Notes: a model not told the origin generated them from the letters alone. A DNA stretch of 64,000 nucleotides from Pseudomonas sp. S06B 330 (GCF_002845275.2 NZ_CP088149.1:3592501-3656500); one strand, 5' to 3'; numbered from the stretch's first letter, positions 1 through 9,122 are shown. Numbers and translations: made by a program.

Positions 1-325
1 TGCCACCGGTATCAACGATCAGTCGCCCTTGCGGGTTAACGGTCGGACCGGCTTCAAAATAGGTGGCAACGCGATTCAAACCGGCCGAGCAGTTGCTCAG
101 CCTCAACTCAAATGGCGTGTTGCCAGCGATCTGACCCGGATTGCGCAACAGGCTGGAGGACACAGGAGGCAGGATTACCGCAACGTTGTTGTGGCCACCA
201 TTGACTTCACAAGTTCCTGCCAGAACGGTACCGCTGAAACTCATCTGGCCACTGGCCTGGGCTACCCCAACACTCAGCAGCAGGCTGCACCCCAGCGCCA
301 GAAGGGATTTTTTTGTAGCGTTCAT
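1..325 (-). CDS. Type 1 fimbrial major-subunit-like protein (3' end outside window)
   Basis: Only the first 108 codons are inside the window and the gene runs off the left edge. The start reads MNATKKSLLALGCSLLL and gives a typical Sec signal peptide ending near AQA-SGQ. The mature N-terminus has MSFSGTVLAGTCEV and later LRLSNCS, the pattern of chaperone-usher pilins, where two cysteines form the conserved disulfide of the incomplete Ig fold. Such proteins are secreted to the periplasm and polymerised through an outer-membrane usher. No chaperone or usher gene is in view; they would lie further left. Family assignment is good, but the specific pilus type cannot be told. Confidence 0.8.
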   Translation of the reverse strand, partial: MNATKKSLLALGCSLLLSVGVAQASGQMSFSGTVLAGTCEVNGGHNNVAVILPPVSSSLLRNPGQIAGNTPFELRLSNCSAGLNRVATYFEAGPTVNPQGRLIVDTGG

Positions 326-355
326 CGTGACATTCCGTCGTTTGTTTGTAGGGAG

Positions 356-377
356 CAATCAGGCCCTGACCTGATTG
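356..377. repeat. Inverted repeat in the leader of the fimbrial gene
   Basis: Two perfect 8-bp arms (caatcagg / cctgattg) enclose a 6-base loop, about 30 bases upstream of the fimbrial start codon. It could be a leader hairpin or an operator. Nothing else was recognised between the fimbrial start and the gor terminator. Confidence 0.35.
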
Positions 378-488
378 GATGCGACTACGCATCGCCCGGT
401 CAGTATCTGGAATGTCCCTATCGACGAATGTCAGCTGTGGTAGCCAGGAAAAGCGTTTTTCGTTACGGCTGTGGTAGGAAATGACACT

Positions 489-515
489 GCCCCTGCGAGG
501 TCGACTCGCAGGGGC
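489..515 (-). terminator. Hairpin terminator after gor
   Basis: A perfect 10-bp GC-rich stem (gcccctgcga / tcgcaggggc) with a 7-base loop begins 6 bases after the gor stop codon. Only a weak T stretch follows in the direction of transcription. Confidence 0.7.
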
Positions 516-520
516 GTGAC

Positions 521-1879
521 TCAACGCGAAACGGGCGTGCGCAGGGTGACGAACTCTTCGGCAGCGGTCGGGTGCACACCAATGGTTTCATCGAACTGCT
601 GCTTGGTCGCGCCGGCCTTCAGCGCAATGCCAAGGCCCTGGATGATTTCACCCGCGTCCGGGCCAACCATATGGCAGCCCAGCACCCGGTCGGTGTCAGC
701 ATCGACCACCAGCTTCATCAGGGTCTTTTCCTGAACCTCGGTCAAGGTCAGCTTCATCGGCCGGAAACGGCTTTCGAAGATCTGCACCTTGTGCCCCTGC
801 TCCAGCGCCTGCTCCTCGGTCAGGCCAACGGTACCGATAGGTGGCTGGCTGAACACCGCCGTTGGAATATTCTGGTAGTCCACCGCACGGTACTGCTCGG
901 GCTTAAACAAACGCCGGACCACCGCCATGCCTTCGGCCAGGGCCACGGGCGTCAGCTGTACACGACCGATCACATCGCCAATCGCCAGAATTGACGGTTC
1001 GGTGGTCTGGTACAAGTCATCGACACGAATGAACCCGCGCGGGTCAAGCTCCACGCCGGTGTTTTCCAGGCCCAGGTTGTCGAGCATCGGTCGGCGCCCA
1101 GTGGCGTAGAACACACAGTCGGTGACCAGCTCACGGCCGTCTTTGAGGGTGGCCTTGAGACTACCGTCGTCCAGGCGATCGATGCGCTGGATGTCGCTGT
1201 TGAACTGCAAGTCCATGCCGCGCTTTTCCAGCTCTTCCTTAAGGTGCGTGCGCACGGCACCGTCAAAACCGCGCAAAAACAGGTCGCCACGGTACAGCAG
1301 CGAAGTTTTCGCCCCCAGGCCCTGGAAGATGCCAGCAAACTCGACGGCGATATAGCCGCCACCGACCACCAGCACACGCTTGGGCAGGTCCTTGAGGAAG
1401 AACGCCTCGTTGGAACTGATCGCTAGATCCTTGCCTGGAATATCCGGAATCTGCGGCCAGCCGCCGGTGGCAATCAGAATGTGCTCGGCGCTGTAGCGCT
1501 GGCCATCGACTTCCACTTCATGGGCGCCCGTGAGCTTGGCGTGGCCTTCCAGCAAGGTCACCCCGCTGTTGACCAGCAAGTTGCGATAGATGCCATTAAG
1601 CCGCGAGATTTCGCGGTTCTTGTTGGCGATCAACTGGCCCCAGTCGAATTGGGCGTCTTCCAACGACCAGCCAAAGCCTGCGGCCTGCTCGAAGTCATCG
1701 GCAAAATGCGCGCCGTAGACCAGCAGTTTTTTCGGCACACAGCCGACATTGACACAGGTGCCCCCCAGGTAACGGCTTTCAGCAACCGCCACTTTTGCCC
1801 CGAAACCCGCAGCAAAACGCGCAGCGCGCACACCGCCGGACCCGGCACCAATCACGAACAGATCAAAATCGTAGGCCAT
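521..1879 (-). CDS. gor: Glutathione-disulfide reductase
   Basis: This 452-residue protein matches the usual length of glutathione reductase, which reduces oxidised glutathione with NADPH in the cytoplasm. Visible features are the N-terminal FAD dinucleotide fold ([11 protein letters not shown]), the redox-active disulfide motif [13 protein letters not shown] with Cys42 and Cys47, a second nucleotide fold ([13 protein letters not shown]) and the C-terminal GVHPTAAEE motif, whose His serves as the acid/base from the partner subunit. It is followed by its own hairpin terminator and preceded by the galU terminator, so it is probably a single-gene unit. The lack of mercury- or lipoamide-specific features favours Gor over related flavoproteins. 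Confidence 0.93.
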   Translation of the reverse strand: MAYDFDLFVIGAGSGGVRAARFAAGFGAKVAVAESRYLGGTCVNVGCVPKKLLVYGAHFADDFEQAAGFGWSLEDAQFDWGQLIANKNREISRLNGIYRNLLVNSGVTLLEGHAKLTGAHEVEVDGQRYSAEHILIATGGWPQIPDIPGKDLAISSNEAFFLKDLPKRVLVVGGGYIAVEFAGIFQGLGAKTSLLYRGDLFLRGFDGAVRTHLKEELEKRGMDLQFNSDIQRIDRLDDGSLKATLKDGRELVTDCVFYATGRRPMLDNLGLENTGVELDPRGFIRVDDLYQTTEPSILAIGDVIGRVQLTPVALAEGMAVVRRLFKPEQYRAVDYQNIPTAVFSQPPIGTVGLTEEQALEQGHKVQIFESRFRPMKLTLTEVQEKTLMKLVVDADTDRVLGCHMVGPDAGEIIQGLGIALKAGATKQQFDETIGVHPTAAEEFVTLRTPVSR

Positions 1880-1929
1880 CTCAGTCTCCTTGGCAGGCCG
1901 TCAGCATACCTCCAGTAACGGCCAGGAAC

Positions 1930-1954
1930 AAAAAAGCCACCCGAAGGTGGCTTT
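1930..1954 (-). terminator. Intrinsic terminator of galU
   Basis: Read on the minus strand, this is a 9-bp stem (AAAGCCACC / GGTGGCTTT) closed by a stable TTCG tetraloop and running into a T tract. It lies about 20 bases after the galU stop. Confidence 0.9.
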
Positions 1955-1975
1955 GTCAAACCGCTAGTACCGGGC

Positions 1976-2815
1976 TCAGTAAGCCTTACCGGTCTTGTAC
2001 AAGTTCTCGAAGCAGAAGTTGGTGGCGTCGATGTAGCCTTCGGCGCCGCCGCAGTCAAAGCGCTTGCCCTTGAACTTGTAGGCAATAACGCAGCCATCCT
2101 GGGCCTGTTTCATCAGTGCGTCGGTGATCTGGATCTCACCGCCCTTGCCCGGCTCGGTTTCTTCAATCAGTTTGAAGATGTCCGGGGTCATGATGTAGCG
2201 GCCGATGATCGCCAGGTTCGACGGGGCATCTTCAGGTTTTGGTTTTTCGACCATGTTGCGTACACGGTACAGGTCATCGCCGATCAGGTCACCGGAGATC
2301 ACACCGTATTTGCTGGTTTCCTGCGGGTCGACTTCCATGATGGCAACAATGGTGCAGCGGTATTGTTTGTACAGCTTGACCATTTGCTTGAGCACGCCGT
2401 CACCGTCGAGGTTGACGCACAGGTCATCCGCCAGCACCACGGCGAACGGCTCATCACCGATCAGCGGGCGACCGGTCAGAATCGCGTGGCCCAGGCCTTT
2501 CATTTCAGTCTGACGGGTGTAGGAGAACGAACACTCGTCGAGCAGACGACGGATACCGACCAGGTATTTTTCCTTGTCGGTGCCTTTGATCTGGTTTTCC
2601 AGCTCGTAGCTGATGTCGAAGTGATCTTCCAGGGCGCGCTTGCCGCGGCCGGTAACCATGGAGATCTCGTTCAGCCCAGCGTCCAACGCCTCTTCAACGC
2701 CGTACTGGATCAGTGGCTTGTTTACCACCGGCAGCATTTCCTTGGGCATGGCTTTGGTAGCAGGCAGGAAGCGGGTGCCGTAACCGGCTGCCGGGAACAA
2801 GCATTTCTTGATCAT
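1976..2815 (-). CDS. galU: UTP-glucose-1-phosphate uridylyltransferase
   Basis: The 279-residue product makes UDP-glucose from UTP and glucose-1-phosphate for LPS core, exopolysaccharide and osmoprotectant synthesis. The nucleotidyltransferase signature is clear: AAGYGTRFLPATKAMPKEM near residues 8-26, then the substrate-pocket motifs VVLADDL and MVEKPKPEDAPSNLAIIGRY. I chose the ATG giving MIKKCLFPAAG because an AAGGA ribosome site lies 5 bases upstream; a TTG five codons earlier has no such site. The gene ends at a strong TTCG-loop terminator and is separated from the cytochrome genes by 240 bases, so it is likely monocistronic. Confidence 0.95.
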   Translation of the reverse strand: MIKKCLFPAAGYGTRFLPATKAMPKEMLPVVNKPLIQYGVEEALDAGLNEISMVTGRGKRALEDHFDISYELENQIKGTDKEKYLVGIRRLLDECSFSYTRQTEMKGLGHAILTGRPLIGDEPFAVVLADDLCVNLDGDGVLKQMVKLYKQYRCTIVAIMEVDPQETSKYGVISGDLIGDDLYRVRNMVEKPKPEDAPSNLAIIGRYIMTPDIFKLIEETEPGKGGEIQITDALMKQAQDGCVIAYKFKGKRFDCGGAEGYIDATNFCFENLYKTGKAY

Positions 2816-3012
2816 ATACGTCCTTAACAAGGGCTTTGCGTACGAAATTCGGCGCAGTCTAATCAGGCGGCGGTCAGCTTACAATGCCCCGCCAACGGTC
2901 AATCGCTGCCATGATAGAGAAATCCTAGTAGAGATAGTTCCCATGGAACATAAAAATTGTGGGTATTGGGACTAGGCGTGGGCATTGCCACCTGCCAAAT
3001 CGCAGAGGCAGC

Positions 3013-3040
3013 CCCGCGTCTACAGCGCTGTAGAGGCGGG
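3013..3040 (-). terminator. Hairpin downstream of the tsdBA-like operon
   Basis: A 13-bp stem with a single mismatch (cccgcgtctacag / ctgtagaggcggg) around a 2-base centre lies 16 bases past the stop of the cytochrome gene. There is no clear T tract, so factor-assisted termination or 3'-end protection is possible. The rest of the 240-base gap to galU shows nothing recognisable. Confidence 0.55.
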
Positions 3041-3055
3041 CTTGCACGTGTTCCG

Positions 3056-3967
3056 TTATAAGGCCCCCTGCCCAATCAGCACACCCTCAACCTTCTGCCC
3101 ATACAGGTTAACCCCATCATTGGCGTGGTACTTGAGCCGGGTTTTCTCGATCGACCCCTCCACCAGACGCGGATCCTGCGGCCGCTCATGACGGTTGATA
3201 AATGCGGCAACATCCCAAGCCTGCTGGTCGCTCAGGCTGCCCGGTTTGCCCAACGGCATGTTGTACTTGATAAACGAGGCTGCGGTGTTGATCCGGTGCA
3301 TGCCAGCGCCCCAGTTGTACGAGTCCTTGCCCCACAGGGGCGGCATAACATAATCCTTCGCCACCTTCTGCCCCTGCCCGTCGGCGCCGTGACAGATCGC
3401 ACACTGCTGCTGGTACACCTGCTCGCCGCGCTTGAAGTCATAGCCCTGGGCTGGCTGCGCCACCTCTGGATAGCCACGGCCGGGGGTTTCTACGCCAATC
3501 GGCGCCTTGCTCGCCAACCAGTAGGCATAGACCGATAGCGCGGTCATTTCCGGACTGTCAGCGGCCGGCGGTGTACCGTTCATACTGAACTGGAAGCACC
3601 CCTGGATGCGTTCGGCAAAGGTGTTGACCTTGTCATTTTTCTTACGATAAGCCGGGTACATGGGATACGCGCCCCAGAGTGGCGCCGAGTTGCCTAGACG
3701 GCCTTGATCAAGGTGGCAGTTGCTGCAGTTCAGACCGTTGCCGACTTTATCCGGCAACAGCCGCCGCGTATCGACAAACAGCGCATGGCCCTGACGGACC
3801 ATCTTGCCAAAGGCGTTGTCCGGCAATTCACTTTCCGATGGCGGGGCAAATCCCGGTGCACTATTGGCCGCTGGCACCTTGAGCTGCGACTGATCTTCCA
3901 TAGCGATGGGTGCGGCGTGGGCAGTACCCAGGGTCAGCGCCAGGGCTGCGAACATGAGTGGTTTCAT
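3056..3967 (-). CDS. tsdA: Diheme cytochrome c, thiosulfate dehydrogenase-like (TsdA family)
   Basis: A 303-residue exported protein with a Sec signal ending GTAHA-APIA. It carries two CxxCH heme sites, CSNCH near residue 83 and CAICH near residue 192. Around the first heme the pattern GAYPMYPAYRKKNDKVNTFAERIQGCF is that of TsdA, the periplasmic enzyme joining two thiosulfates to tetrathionate. The Cys in IQGC is a candidate for the unusual axial thiolate ligand known in that family. The gene overlaps the upstream cytochrome by 4 bases, as expected for the TsdB-TsdA pair. The family is well supported; substrate and direction are inferred, since some TsdA enzymes work mainly as tetrathionate reductases. 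Confidence 0.75.
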   Translation of the reverse strand: MKPLMFAALALTLGTAHAAPIAMEDQSQLKVPAANSAPGFAPPSESELPDNAFGKMVRQGHALFVDTRRLLPDKVGNGLNCSNCHLDQGRLGNSAPLWGAYPMYPAYRKKNDKVNTFAERIQGCFQFSMNGTPPAADSPEMTALSVYAYWLASKAPIGVETPGRGYPEVAQPAQGYDFKRGEQVYQQQCAICHGADGQGQKVAKDYVMPPLWGKDSYNWGAGMHRINTAASFIKYNMPLGKPGSLSDQQAWDVAAFINRHERPQDPRLVEGSIEKTRLKYHANDGVNLYGQKVEGVLIGQGAL

Positions 3968-4614
3968 GGTTTGACCTCCTGGCTGGCGGGATTGGCGAAA
4001 TACTCGACCACCGCCTTGACTTCCTCGTCAGTCATAGCCTTGGCCACCCCCACCATCAGCTGGTTCGGGTCATTGCTGCGACTGCCGTCACGCCAGGCAT
4101 TGAGCTGCGCAACCAGGTAAGTGGCTGGCTGATGGGCCAACGGCGGGAAATGCTCGCCCACCCCGGCACCGCCGGGGCCATGGCATTGCACACACCCCGG
4201 GATCTTGCGATTCCAGTCGCCGTACAACGCCAGCTTCTGCGTGGCATCGGCAGCCATCTGCTGCCTGCGCGTATCAGCTACTGCATCGCTAGGCATGGCT
4301 GCCAGCGTGGTGGTCACCGCCTGGATTTCGTCATCACTAAGGGCCTTGGCCAGGGGCTCCATAATCGGATGCTTGCGACTACCAGAGCGAAAATCGTGCA
4401 GTTGTTTGCTCAGGTAGGCGGCTGGCAACCCGGCCAGGCGCGGAAAGCCGGCCGCCGCGATGCCCTTGGCGTCTGCACCATGGCAGCTCAGACAGGCCAT
4501 TGCAGCAGGGTTTTGCCCGCCTTGAGTAAAGATTTTCTGACCATCGGCGGCATGCACGGCAGTGACTGAGAACAGCAGCAGGCTACTCATCAGGATTCGA
4601 TCCATTGGGATCAT
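3964..4614 (-). CDS. tsdB: Two-domain cytochrome c (c4 type), electron partner of TsdA
   Basis: The 216-residue protein has a signal peptide ending AVHA-ADGQ and two homologous cytochrome domains with heme sites CLSCH and CVQCH. Each domain is followed by the PRLAG / PPLAH and QLHDFRSGSR / QLNAWRDGSR blocks typical of cytochrome c4 and TsdB. It would carry electrons from thiosulfate oxidation to a terminal oxidase. The ATG giving MIPMDRILM was chosen because GGAG lies six bases upstream; an ATG four codons earlier lies across that ribosome site. The 3' end overlaps tsdA by ATGA, so translation is probably coupled. Confidence 0.75.
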   Translation of the reverse strand: MIPMDRILMSSLLLFSVTAVHAADGQKIFTQGGQNPAAMACLSCHGADAKGIAAAGFPRLAGLPAAYLSKQLHDFRSGSRKHPIMEPLAKALSDDEIQAVTTTLAAMPSDAVADTRRQQMAADATQKLALYGDWNRKIPGCVQCHGPGGAGVGEHFPPLAHQPATYLVAQLNAWRDGSRSNDPNQLMVGVAKAMTDEEVKAVVEYFANPASQEVKP

Positions 4615-4640
4615 CACGGACTCCATTCTTTTATTATAAG

Positions 4641-4667
4641 CTTAGGCTTTTTTTTCATAAGCCTAAG
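4641..4667. promoter_or_regulatory. Inverted repeat upstream of tsdB
   Basis: Perfect 9-bp arms (cttaggctt / aagcctaag) around a T-rich 9-base spacer, with AT-rich flanks unlike the neighbourhood. It is centred about 40 bases before the tsdB start, where an operator or promoter-overlapping site is expected. Confidence 0.45.
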
Positions 4668-4842
4668 AATAGTAGGCCCATCCCGCGTCACCGACAATGT
4701 CGAGAATGGCCAAACGCCAGCTGAAACGTTTAGCTTGCGCACGCCTTACCGCTCATCAGCCCGATCGGTCATTTCTGCCCATCCTGTCGATTCGCTTCGC
4801 GCCCGAACGACCAGGGTTACATTCCTCCGCTGGAGCGTGACC

Positions 4843-5571
4843 ATGGACAACTACCGCAACCCGCAAGTGGTTTCCCGCAGCGAATGGCTCAGTGCCCGCC
4901 GGCAATTGCTGTTGCATGAAAAAGCCCTGACCCATCAGCGCGACGAGCTGAGCAGAGCCCGGCGTGCCCTGCCCTGGGTTCGCGTCGAACAGCCCTACAG
5001 CTTCGAGGGCCCCCACGGCCCGCTGAGCCTGGCCGATCTGTTCGCTGGGCGCAGTCAGCTGCTGGTCTATCACTTCATGTTCGGCGAGGGCTGGAGCGAA
5101 GGTTGCCCCGGCTGCTCGTATCTCGCCGATCACTTCGACGGCGCCAATCTGCATTTGGCCCATCACGATGTTTCACTGGTCGCCGTGTCACAGGCGCCGT
5201 TTGCCGAGTTCCAGGCGTTCAAGCAACGCATGGGCTGGAAATTCCCCTGGGTCTCGTCCCACGGTAGCCCCTTCAACAAGGCATTCGGTGTCAGTGTCAG
5301 CGACGATGGCAGCAGCCAGTACAACTACGAGCCGTACACTGGCGACGAAACCGAACTGCCCGGCTTGAGCGTGTTCTATCGCGATGCCGACGGGACGATC
5401 TTTCATACCTATTCAAGCTATGCCCGCGGCCTGGACATCCTGGTCGGCGCCTACAACTTCCTCGACCTGATGCCCAAGGGCCGCAACGAAGAAGGCACCA
5501 TGGACTGGGTACGCCATCACGACCGTTATGAAGGGGCCGACGCCGTCAAAGCGCAGTGCTGCCACGACTGA
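4843..5571 (+). CDS. DUF899 thioredoxin-like family protein
   Basis: The 242-residue protein belongs to DUF899, recognised by LVYHFMFGEGWSEGCPGC followed by SYLADHFDG, then VAVSQAPFAEFQAFKQRMGW and a C-terminal GTMDWVRHHDRYE. The fold is thioredoxin-like and the CPGC dithiol is intact, but no reaction is established for the family. There is no signal peptide, so it is cytoplasmic. The start was set at MDNYRNPQ, where GGAG lies 7 bases upstream; the same frame stays open further upstream without a ribosome site. It is divergent from tsdBA and converges with the next gene, which ends 7 bases away. Confidence 0.85.
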   Translation: MDNYRNPQVVSRSEWLSARRQLLLHEKALTHQRDELSRARRALPWVRVEQPYSFEGPHGPLSLADLFAGRSQLLVYHFMFGEGWSEGCPGCSYLADHFDGANLHLAHHDVSLVAVSQAPFAEFQAFKQRMGWKFPWVSSHGSPFNKAFGVSVSDDGSSQYNYEPYTGDETELPGLSVFYRDADGTIFHTYSSYARGLDILVGAYNFLDLMPKGRNEEGTMDWVRHHDRYEGADAVKAQCCHD

Positions 5572-5578
5572 CTCCACC

Positions 5579-6721
5579 TCAGAAGTACTTGAGCCAGGCA
5601 ATATCCCGACGTCGCTGTTTGAGCGCCGCGAACCAGCGCGTCGGGGGATACAACACAACTGCCAGGACCACGCTGCATAACCAGAGACTACGGACGTGGG
5701 CAACGCCGAAGTAGTCGCCCTGGTTCGCGCCCCACAGCGCCAGCGCTAGCCAGTACAGCGCTTTGAGCACATAGAGATGCAGCAAATAGAAAAACATCGG
5801 CGCGGCCCCAAACAGCGCGAGCACGGGCACCCAACGCCGGGCCTGGTACCGCTCCAGCATGGCCAGCAACAACAGGCACAGGCCCAGGGTCGGGAGCAGG
5901 AACATCAGCGACGGCGGGTACTTGCGCGCGCTGAGGAAGCTCATGCTGGTGCGCAAGGCATCCCCGGTCGCCACCCAAGGTTGCTCGCCATAAGCATTCA
6001 CATAACGAACGGCCACAAACGCCAGCAGCAACCCTGCACCCCAGCGCACCAATAGCCTGAGGCGCTCGTCCGGTTCGGTGCGTTGCGCGAACCAGGGCCC
6101 GGCGCCCCACCCCAGCAGAATCACACCGATCCATGGCAGTACTGGATAGGTGGTACGCGCCCGAGTGTCCCCGACCACGTCGATAAATTCGCGCTGGTGC
6201 AGGATCGCCCATGGCACGAACCAGGGTGAGTCGCTGCTGAACAGCAGCGGATCAAGCAAGTTGTGCCCGGTCACAATCAATGCGCCAAGCACCAGCAACA
6301 CCCCGCGCGACAGATGCAGGGCTGCCGCCAGGACGATCATGCAGATGCCGATGCACCAGATCACTTGCAACCACAGCGTCTGCGGCATCAAGGTGCCATT
6401 CCAGGCCAGGTTGACCAGAGTCAGCTCCAGCAGCACCAGAAACAGGCCACGCTTGAGCAGAAACATTGAGGTGTCACGGCGGTTGTGCTTCTGGCTGTAG
6501 AGCCAGGCCGATAAGCCGGTCAGAAAGATGAACACTGGGGCACACAGGGCGCTGAGCAAACGAGTGAAGAACAGTTCAGGTTCAACACTCAAGGCATCCA
6601 TCGGATCGCTGACCTGACGGTGCAGGAAGAAGGTTTCGCGCACGTGGTCAAGTAACATGAACAGCATCACCAGACCACGTAAGGCGTCGATCGATTGCAG
6701 GCGGGAGTGGCTCGAAGGCAT
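5579..6721 (-). CDS. DUF1624-type membrane acyltransferase
   Basis: This 380-residue integral membrane protein starts RLQSIDALRGLVMLFMLLDHVRE, the signature of the heparan-alpha-glucosaminide N-acetyltransferase/DUF1624 family. In that family a histidine in the first helix region (here LLDHVRE) and a multi-helix bundle transfer acyl groups across the membrane. About ten hydrophobic segments can be counted. The natural acceptor in bacteria is usually unknown, and no glycan or peptidoglycan gene lies beside it to suggest one. A short AT-rich stretch before the start (6722-6760) probably holds its promoter. Confidence 0.8.
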   Translation of the reverse strand: MPSSHSRLQSIDALRGLVMLFMLLDHVRETFFLHRQVSDPMDALSVEPELFFTRLLSALCAPVFIFLTGLSAWLYSQKHNRRDTSMFLLKRGLFLVLLELTLVNLAWNGTLMPQTLWLQVIWCIGICMIVLAAALHLSRGVLLVLGALIVTGHNLLDPLLFSSDSPWFVPWAILHQREFIDVVGDTRARTTYPVLPWIGVILLGWGAGPWFAQRTEPDERLRLLVRWGAGLLLAFVAVRYVNAYGEQPWVATGDALRTSMSFLSARKYPPSLMFLLPTLGLCLLLLAMLERYQARRWVPVLALFGAAPMFFYLLHLYVLKALYWLALALWGANQGDYFGVAHVRSLWLCSVVLAVVLYPPTRWFAALKQRRRDIAWLKYF

Positions 6722-6760
6722 GACGGGCTCAAGACAAATATAACGATATAATGTAACACG

Positions 6761-7753
6761 CTACTGTTGTCGAACCGAATCCCCGATTGCCTCATTGCGC
6801 GCCGCGTAGCGCTGGGCCAACACCGCGCAGACCATTAGCTGGATCTGATGAAAGATCATCAATGGCAGGATCATCGCGCCAATGCCGCCGCCGACAAACA
6901 GCACCTGGGCCATTGGCACGCCAGTGGCCATGCTCTTCTTCGAGCCAGCGAACAGGATAGTGATGCGGTCTTCGACATTGAACCCCAGCCAGCGCCCAAG
7001 GGCTGCCGTGCACCAGAGCACCAGCGCCAGCAACAAACAACAGACCAGCACCAGGCCGGCCAGCCGCGAGGGCGCCACCGAATGCCACAGGCCACTGACC
7101 ACCGCATCACTGAACGCGGTGTAGACCACCAGCAGGATCGAGCCTTGGTCAACGATTTTCAGCCAGCGTGCATTACGCGCCACCCAACTGCCAATCCAGC
7201 GCCGCGCCAATTGCCCGGCGACAAAGGGCACCAGCAACTGCAGAACAATCTTCAGCACGGCATCCAGGCTTGAGCCGCTGTCGCCCTCCACGCCCATCAG
7301 CACCACCACCAGCACAGGCGTCAAGACGATTCCCAGCAGGCTCGAGGCGGCCGCGCTGCAAATCGCCGCTGGCACATTGCCGCGGGCCAGCGAGGTAAAG
7401 GCAATCGCCGACTGCACAGTGGCTGGCAAGGCGCACAGATAGAGCACACCCAGGTACAGTTCGTCACCCACCAGGGGCAACAGCAACGGCTTGAGCGCCA
7501 TGCCCAGCACCGGGAACATGACGAAGGTGCACGCAAACACCAATAAATGCAGACGCCAGTGGCCGGCCCCGGCCGCCACTGCCTCGCGAGACAATTTCGC
7601 ACCGTGCAGGAAGAACAGCAGGCCGATAGCCAGGTTGGTCAGCCAACCGAACAGCACCGCACCGCTGCCTTCACAGGGCAGCAAGGTTGCAACCAGGATC
7701 ACCCCAAGCAGGGCCAGGGTGAAATTGTCGAACAGCATCCGCAAGTACTTCAT
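6761..7753 (-). CDS. SBF-like (bile acid:Na+ symporter superfamily) transporter
   Basis: A 330-residue membrane protein with about ten hydrophobic segments. It resembles the YfeH-type branch of the bile acid/sodium symporter superfamily: GLLFFLHGAKLSREAV, LCALPATVQSAIAFTSLARGN and LFAGSKKSMATGVPMAQ are family landmarks. Substrates of this branch are mostly unproven. The start giving MKYLRMLFDNF has AGGA six bases upstream and begins directly before the first membrane segment. It is divergent from an AraC-type gene 80 bases away, which is the likely regulator. Confidence 0.8.
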   Translation of the reverse strand: MKYLRMLFDNFTLALLGVILVATLLPCEGSGAVLFGWLTNLAIGLLFFLHGAKLSREAVAAGAGHWRLHLLVFACTFVMFPVLGMALKPLLLPLVGDELYLGVLYLCALPATVQSAIAFTSLARGNVPAAICSAAASSLLGIVLTPVLVVVLMGVEGDSGSSLDAVLKIVLQLLVPFVAGQLARRWIGSWVARNARWLKIVDQGSILLVVYTAFSDAVVSGLWHSVAPSRLAGLVLVCCLLLALVLWCTAALGRWLGFNVEDRITILFAGSKKSMATGVPMAQVLFVGGGIGAMILPLMIFHQIQLMVCAVLAQRYAARNEAIGDSVRQQ

Positions 7754-7832
7754 GGTCGATCCTGACTTGTTATTGTGGCGCGGCAGACGATAAGGTCTTT
7801 GCACCGACTTCACTAACGCCAGAACCCTGACA

Positions 7833-8651
7833 GTGTCGCCAAACGGACAATCCTCCCTGCCCGAGCCGCAAGTGCTCGAGCACCTGCAGCGGCTGCCACG
7901 CCCGCTCTACGGTCATCTCCAGACGTTGCCCAACATCGTCCTGGGCTACCGCCATGCGCATCCCTGGGGGCAGTTGTCCTACGCCATTGGCGGCGTGCTG
8001 CAGGTACACACCGACAGCGGTTTCTACCTGGTGCCGCCGCAGCGTGCGGTGTGGGTGCCGGCACAGGTCCAGCACCGGGTAAGTTGCCCCGGCGATGCCT
8101 GCTTGCGCAGTTTGTATCTTGAACACGCCCCCGCCGGCTGGTCGGCTAGCCTCTGCCGGGTGATTGCAGTCAATCCTTTGTTGCGCGAGTTGATCCGAAC
8201 CTTCAGCGAACTGCCGGTGCATTACGACATCAACGGCGCCGATGGACGCCTGGTGCAAGTACTGCTCGACCAACTGGCGATGGCGACCGAGCAACAACTG
8301 ATGCTGCCCCTCCCCCAGGACCCTCGCCTGCGCGCATTGTGCAGCCACCTTCAGGCTCAGCCCGATGTATCAACCAGCCTAAGCGCCTGGGCCAGGCAAG
8401 CAGGCGTATCGGAAAAGACCTTGAGCCGCCTGTTCCAGCGCGAAACCGGCCTGAGTTTCCGCCTTTGGCGCCAGCGCATGCGCCTGCTCAGCGCATTGCC
8501 AGCACTGGAGCGTGGTGAGCGGGTTACCGATGTGGCGCTGGCCTGCGGCTACGACTCGCTGTCTGCCTTCATTGCCGCGTTCGGCCAGCAGTTCGGGTTG
8601 CCACCGGGCGCGTTCTTGCGGGCACGAATGGATGCCCAACAGCAGCAGTAA
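7833..8651 (+). CDS. AraC-family transcriptional regulator
   Basis: The 272-residue protein has an N-terminal cupin (GGVLQVHTDSGFYLVPPQ, WVPAQVQHRV) and a C-terminal pair of helix-turn-helix motifs (SLSAWARQAGVSEKTLSRLF and VTDVALACGYDSLSAFIAAF). This layout matches regulators of the NimR/YeaM group, which commonly control a divergent transporter gene. Here the SBF-like transporter is divergent with 79 bases between, so control of that gene is the simplest inference. The start is GTG; no stronger candidate lies nearby. The effector is unknown. Confidence 0.82.
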   Translation: MSPNGQSSLPEPQVLEHLQRLPRPLYGHLQTLPNIVLGYRHAHPWGQLSYAIGGVLQVHTDSGFYLVPPQRAVWVPAQVQHRVSCPGDACLRSLYLEHAPAGWSASLCRVIAVNPLLRELIRTFSELPVHYDINGADGRLVQVLLDQLAMATEQQLMLPLPQDPRLRALCSHLQAQPDVSTSLSAWARQAGVSEKTLSRLFQRETGLSFRLWRQRMRLLSALPALERGERVTDVALACGYDSLSAFIAAFGQQFGLPPGAFLRARMDAQQQQ

Positions 8652-8726
8652 TCGCGTCGAAATCCTCTGCCCGGCCTGCTACCCTTGCGCCCGTCCGCTA
8701 AGCCGCCTGTCAGAAAAGGAGTTCCC

Positions 8727-9119
8727 ATGACAACGCTCACCGTCCGCGACGAATCAGTCTCAGGGGAAGTGTTTGAAACGTTCGCCCTGCACTTTCCTAG
8801 CGACAACATCACCGTACGCCAGTTAATCCGTGAGCGTATCCATCAGGAAGTCCAACTGCAGGCTCAGGACACTTGCCGTCGTCAACGCCTGGTGATCCCC
8901 GATCCGCTGGAGGTCGCCCTCAACGGTGTGCGCAAGACCCCTGAGCATGAGCCGGTGGACTGGCGCAAACAGGTCGACATCGCCTACCAGGCGTTCGAAC
9001 GCAATGGCTTCGTCATTCTCTTTGATGAGCACCAGGCCGAAAGCCTCGACGAAACCCTGACCATCCGCCATGACAGCGTGGTCAACTTCATCAAACTGAC
9101 ACCGCTGGTGGGAGGCTGA
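8727..9119 (+). CDS. Ubiquitin-like (beta-grasp) small protein with C-terminal Gly-Gly
   Basis: A 130-residue protein with a strong ribosome site (AAAAGGAG, 5 bases before the ATG). Residues 3-45 read as strand-strand-helix in the ubiquitin order: TLTVRDES, then VFETFALHF, then PSDNITVRQLIRERIHQEV. This parallels the two strands and the 'psDtienvk' helix of ubiquitin. After a long insert, residues 92-130 (NGFVILFDEHQAESLDETL, then VVNFIKLTPLVGG) look like the last strands and end exactly in Gly129-Gly130, as in ubiquitin, ThiS, MoaD and prokaryotic modifiers. The next gene starts 3 bases after its stop. I know no function for it; the beta-grasp assignment is my reading of the pattern, not a search result. 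No E1, E2 or JAB-type gene is in the window. Confidence 0.7.
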   Translation: MTTLTVRDESVSGEVFETFALHFPSDNITVRQLIRERIHQEVQLQAQDTCRRQRLVIPDPLEVALNGVRKTPEHEPVDWRKQVDIAYQAFERNGFVILFDEHQAESLDETLTIRHDSVVNFIKLTPLVGG

Positions 9120-9122
9120 ATC

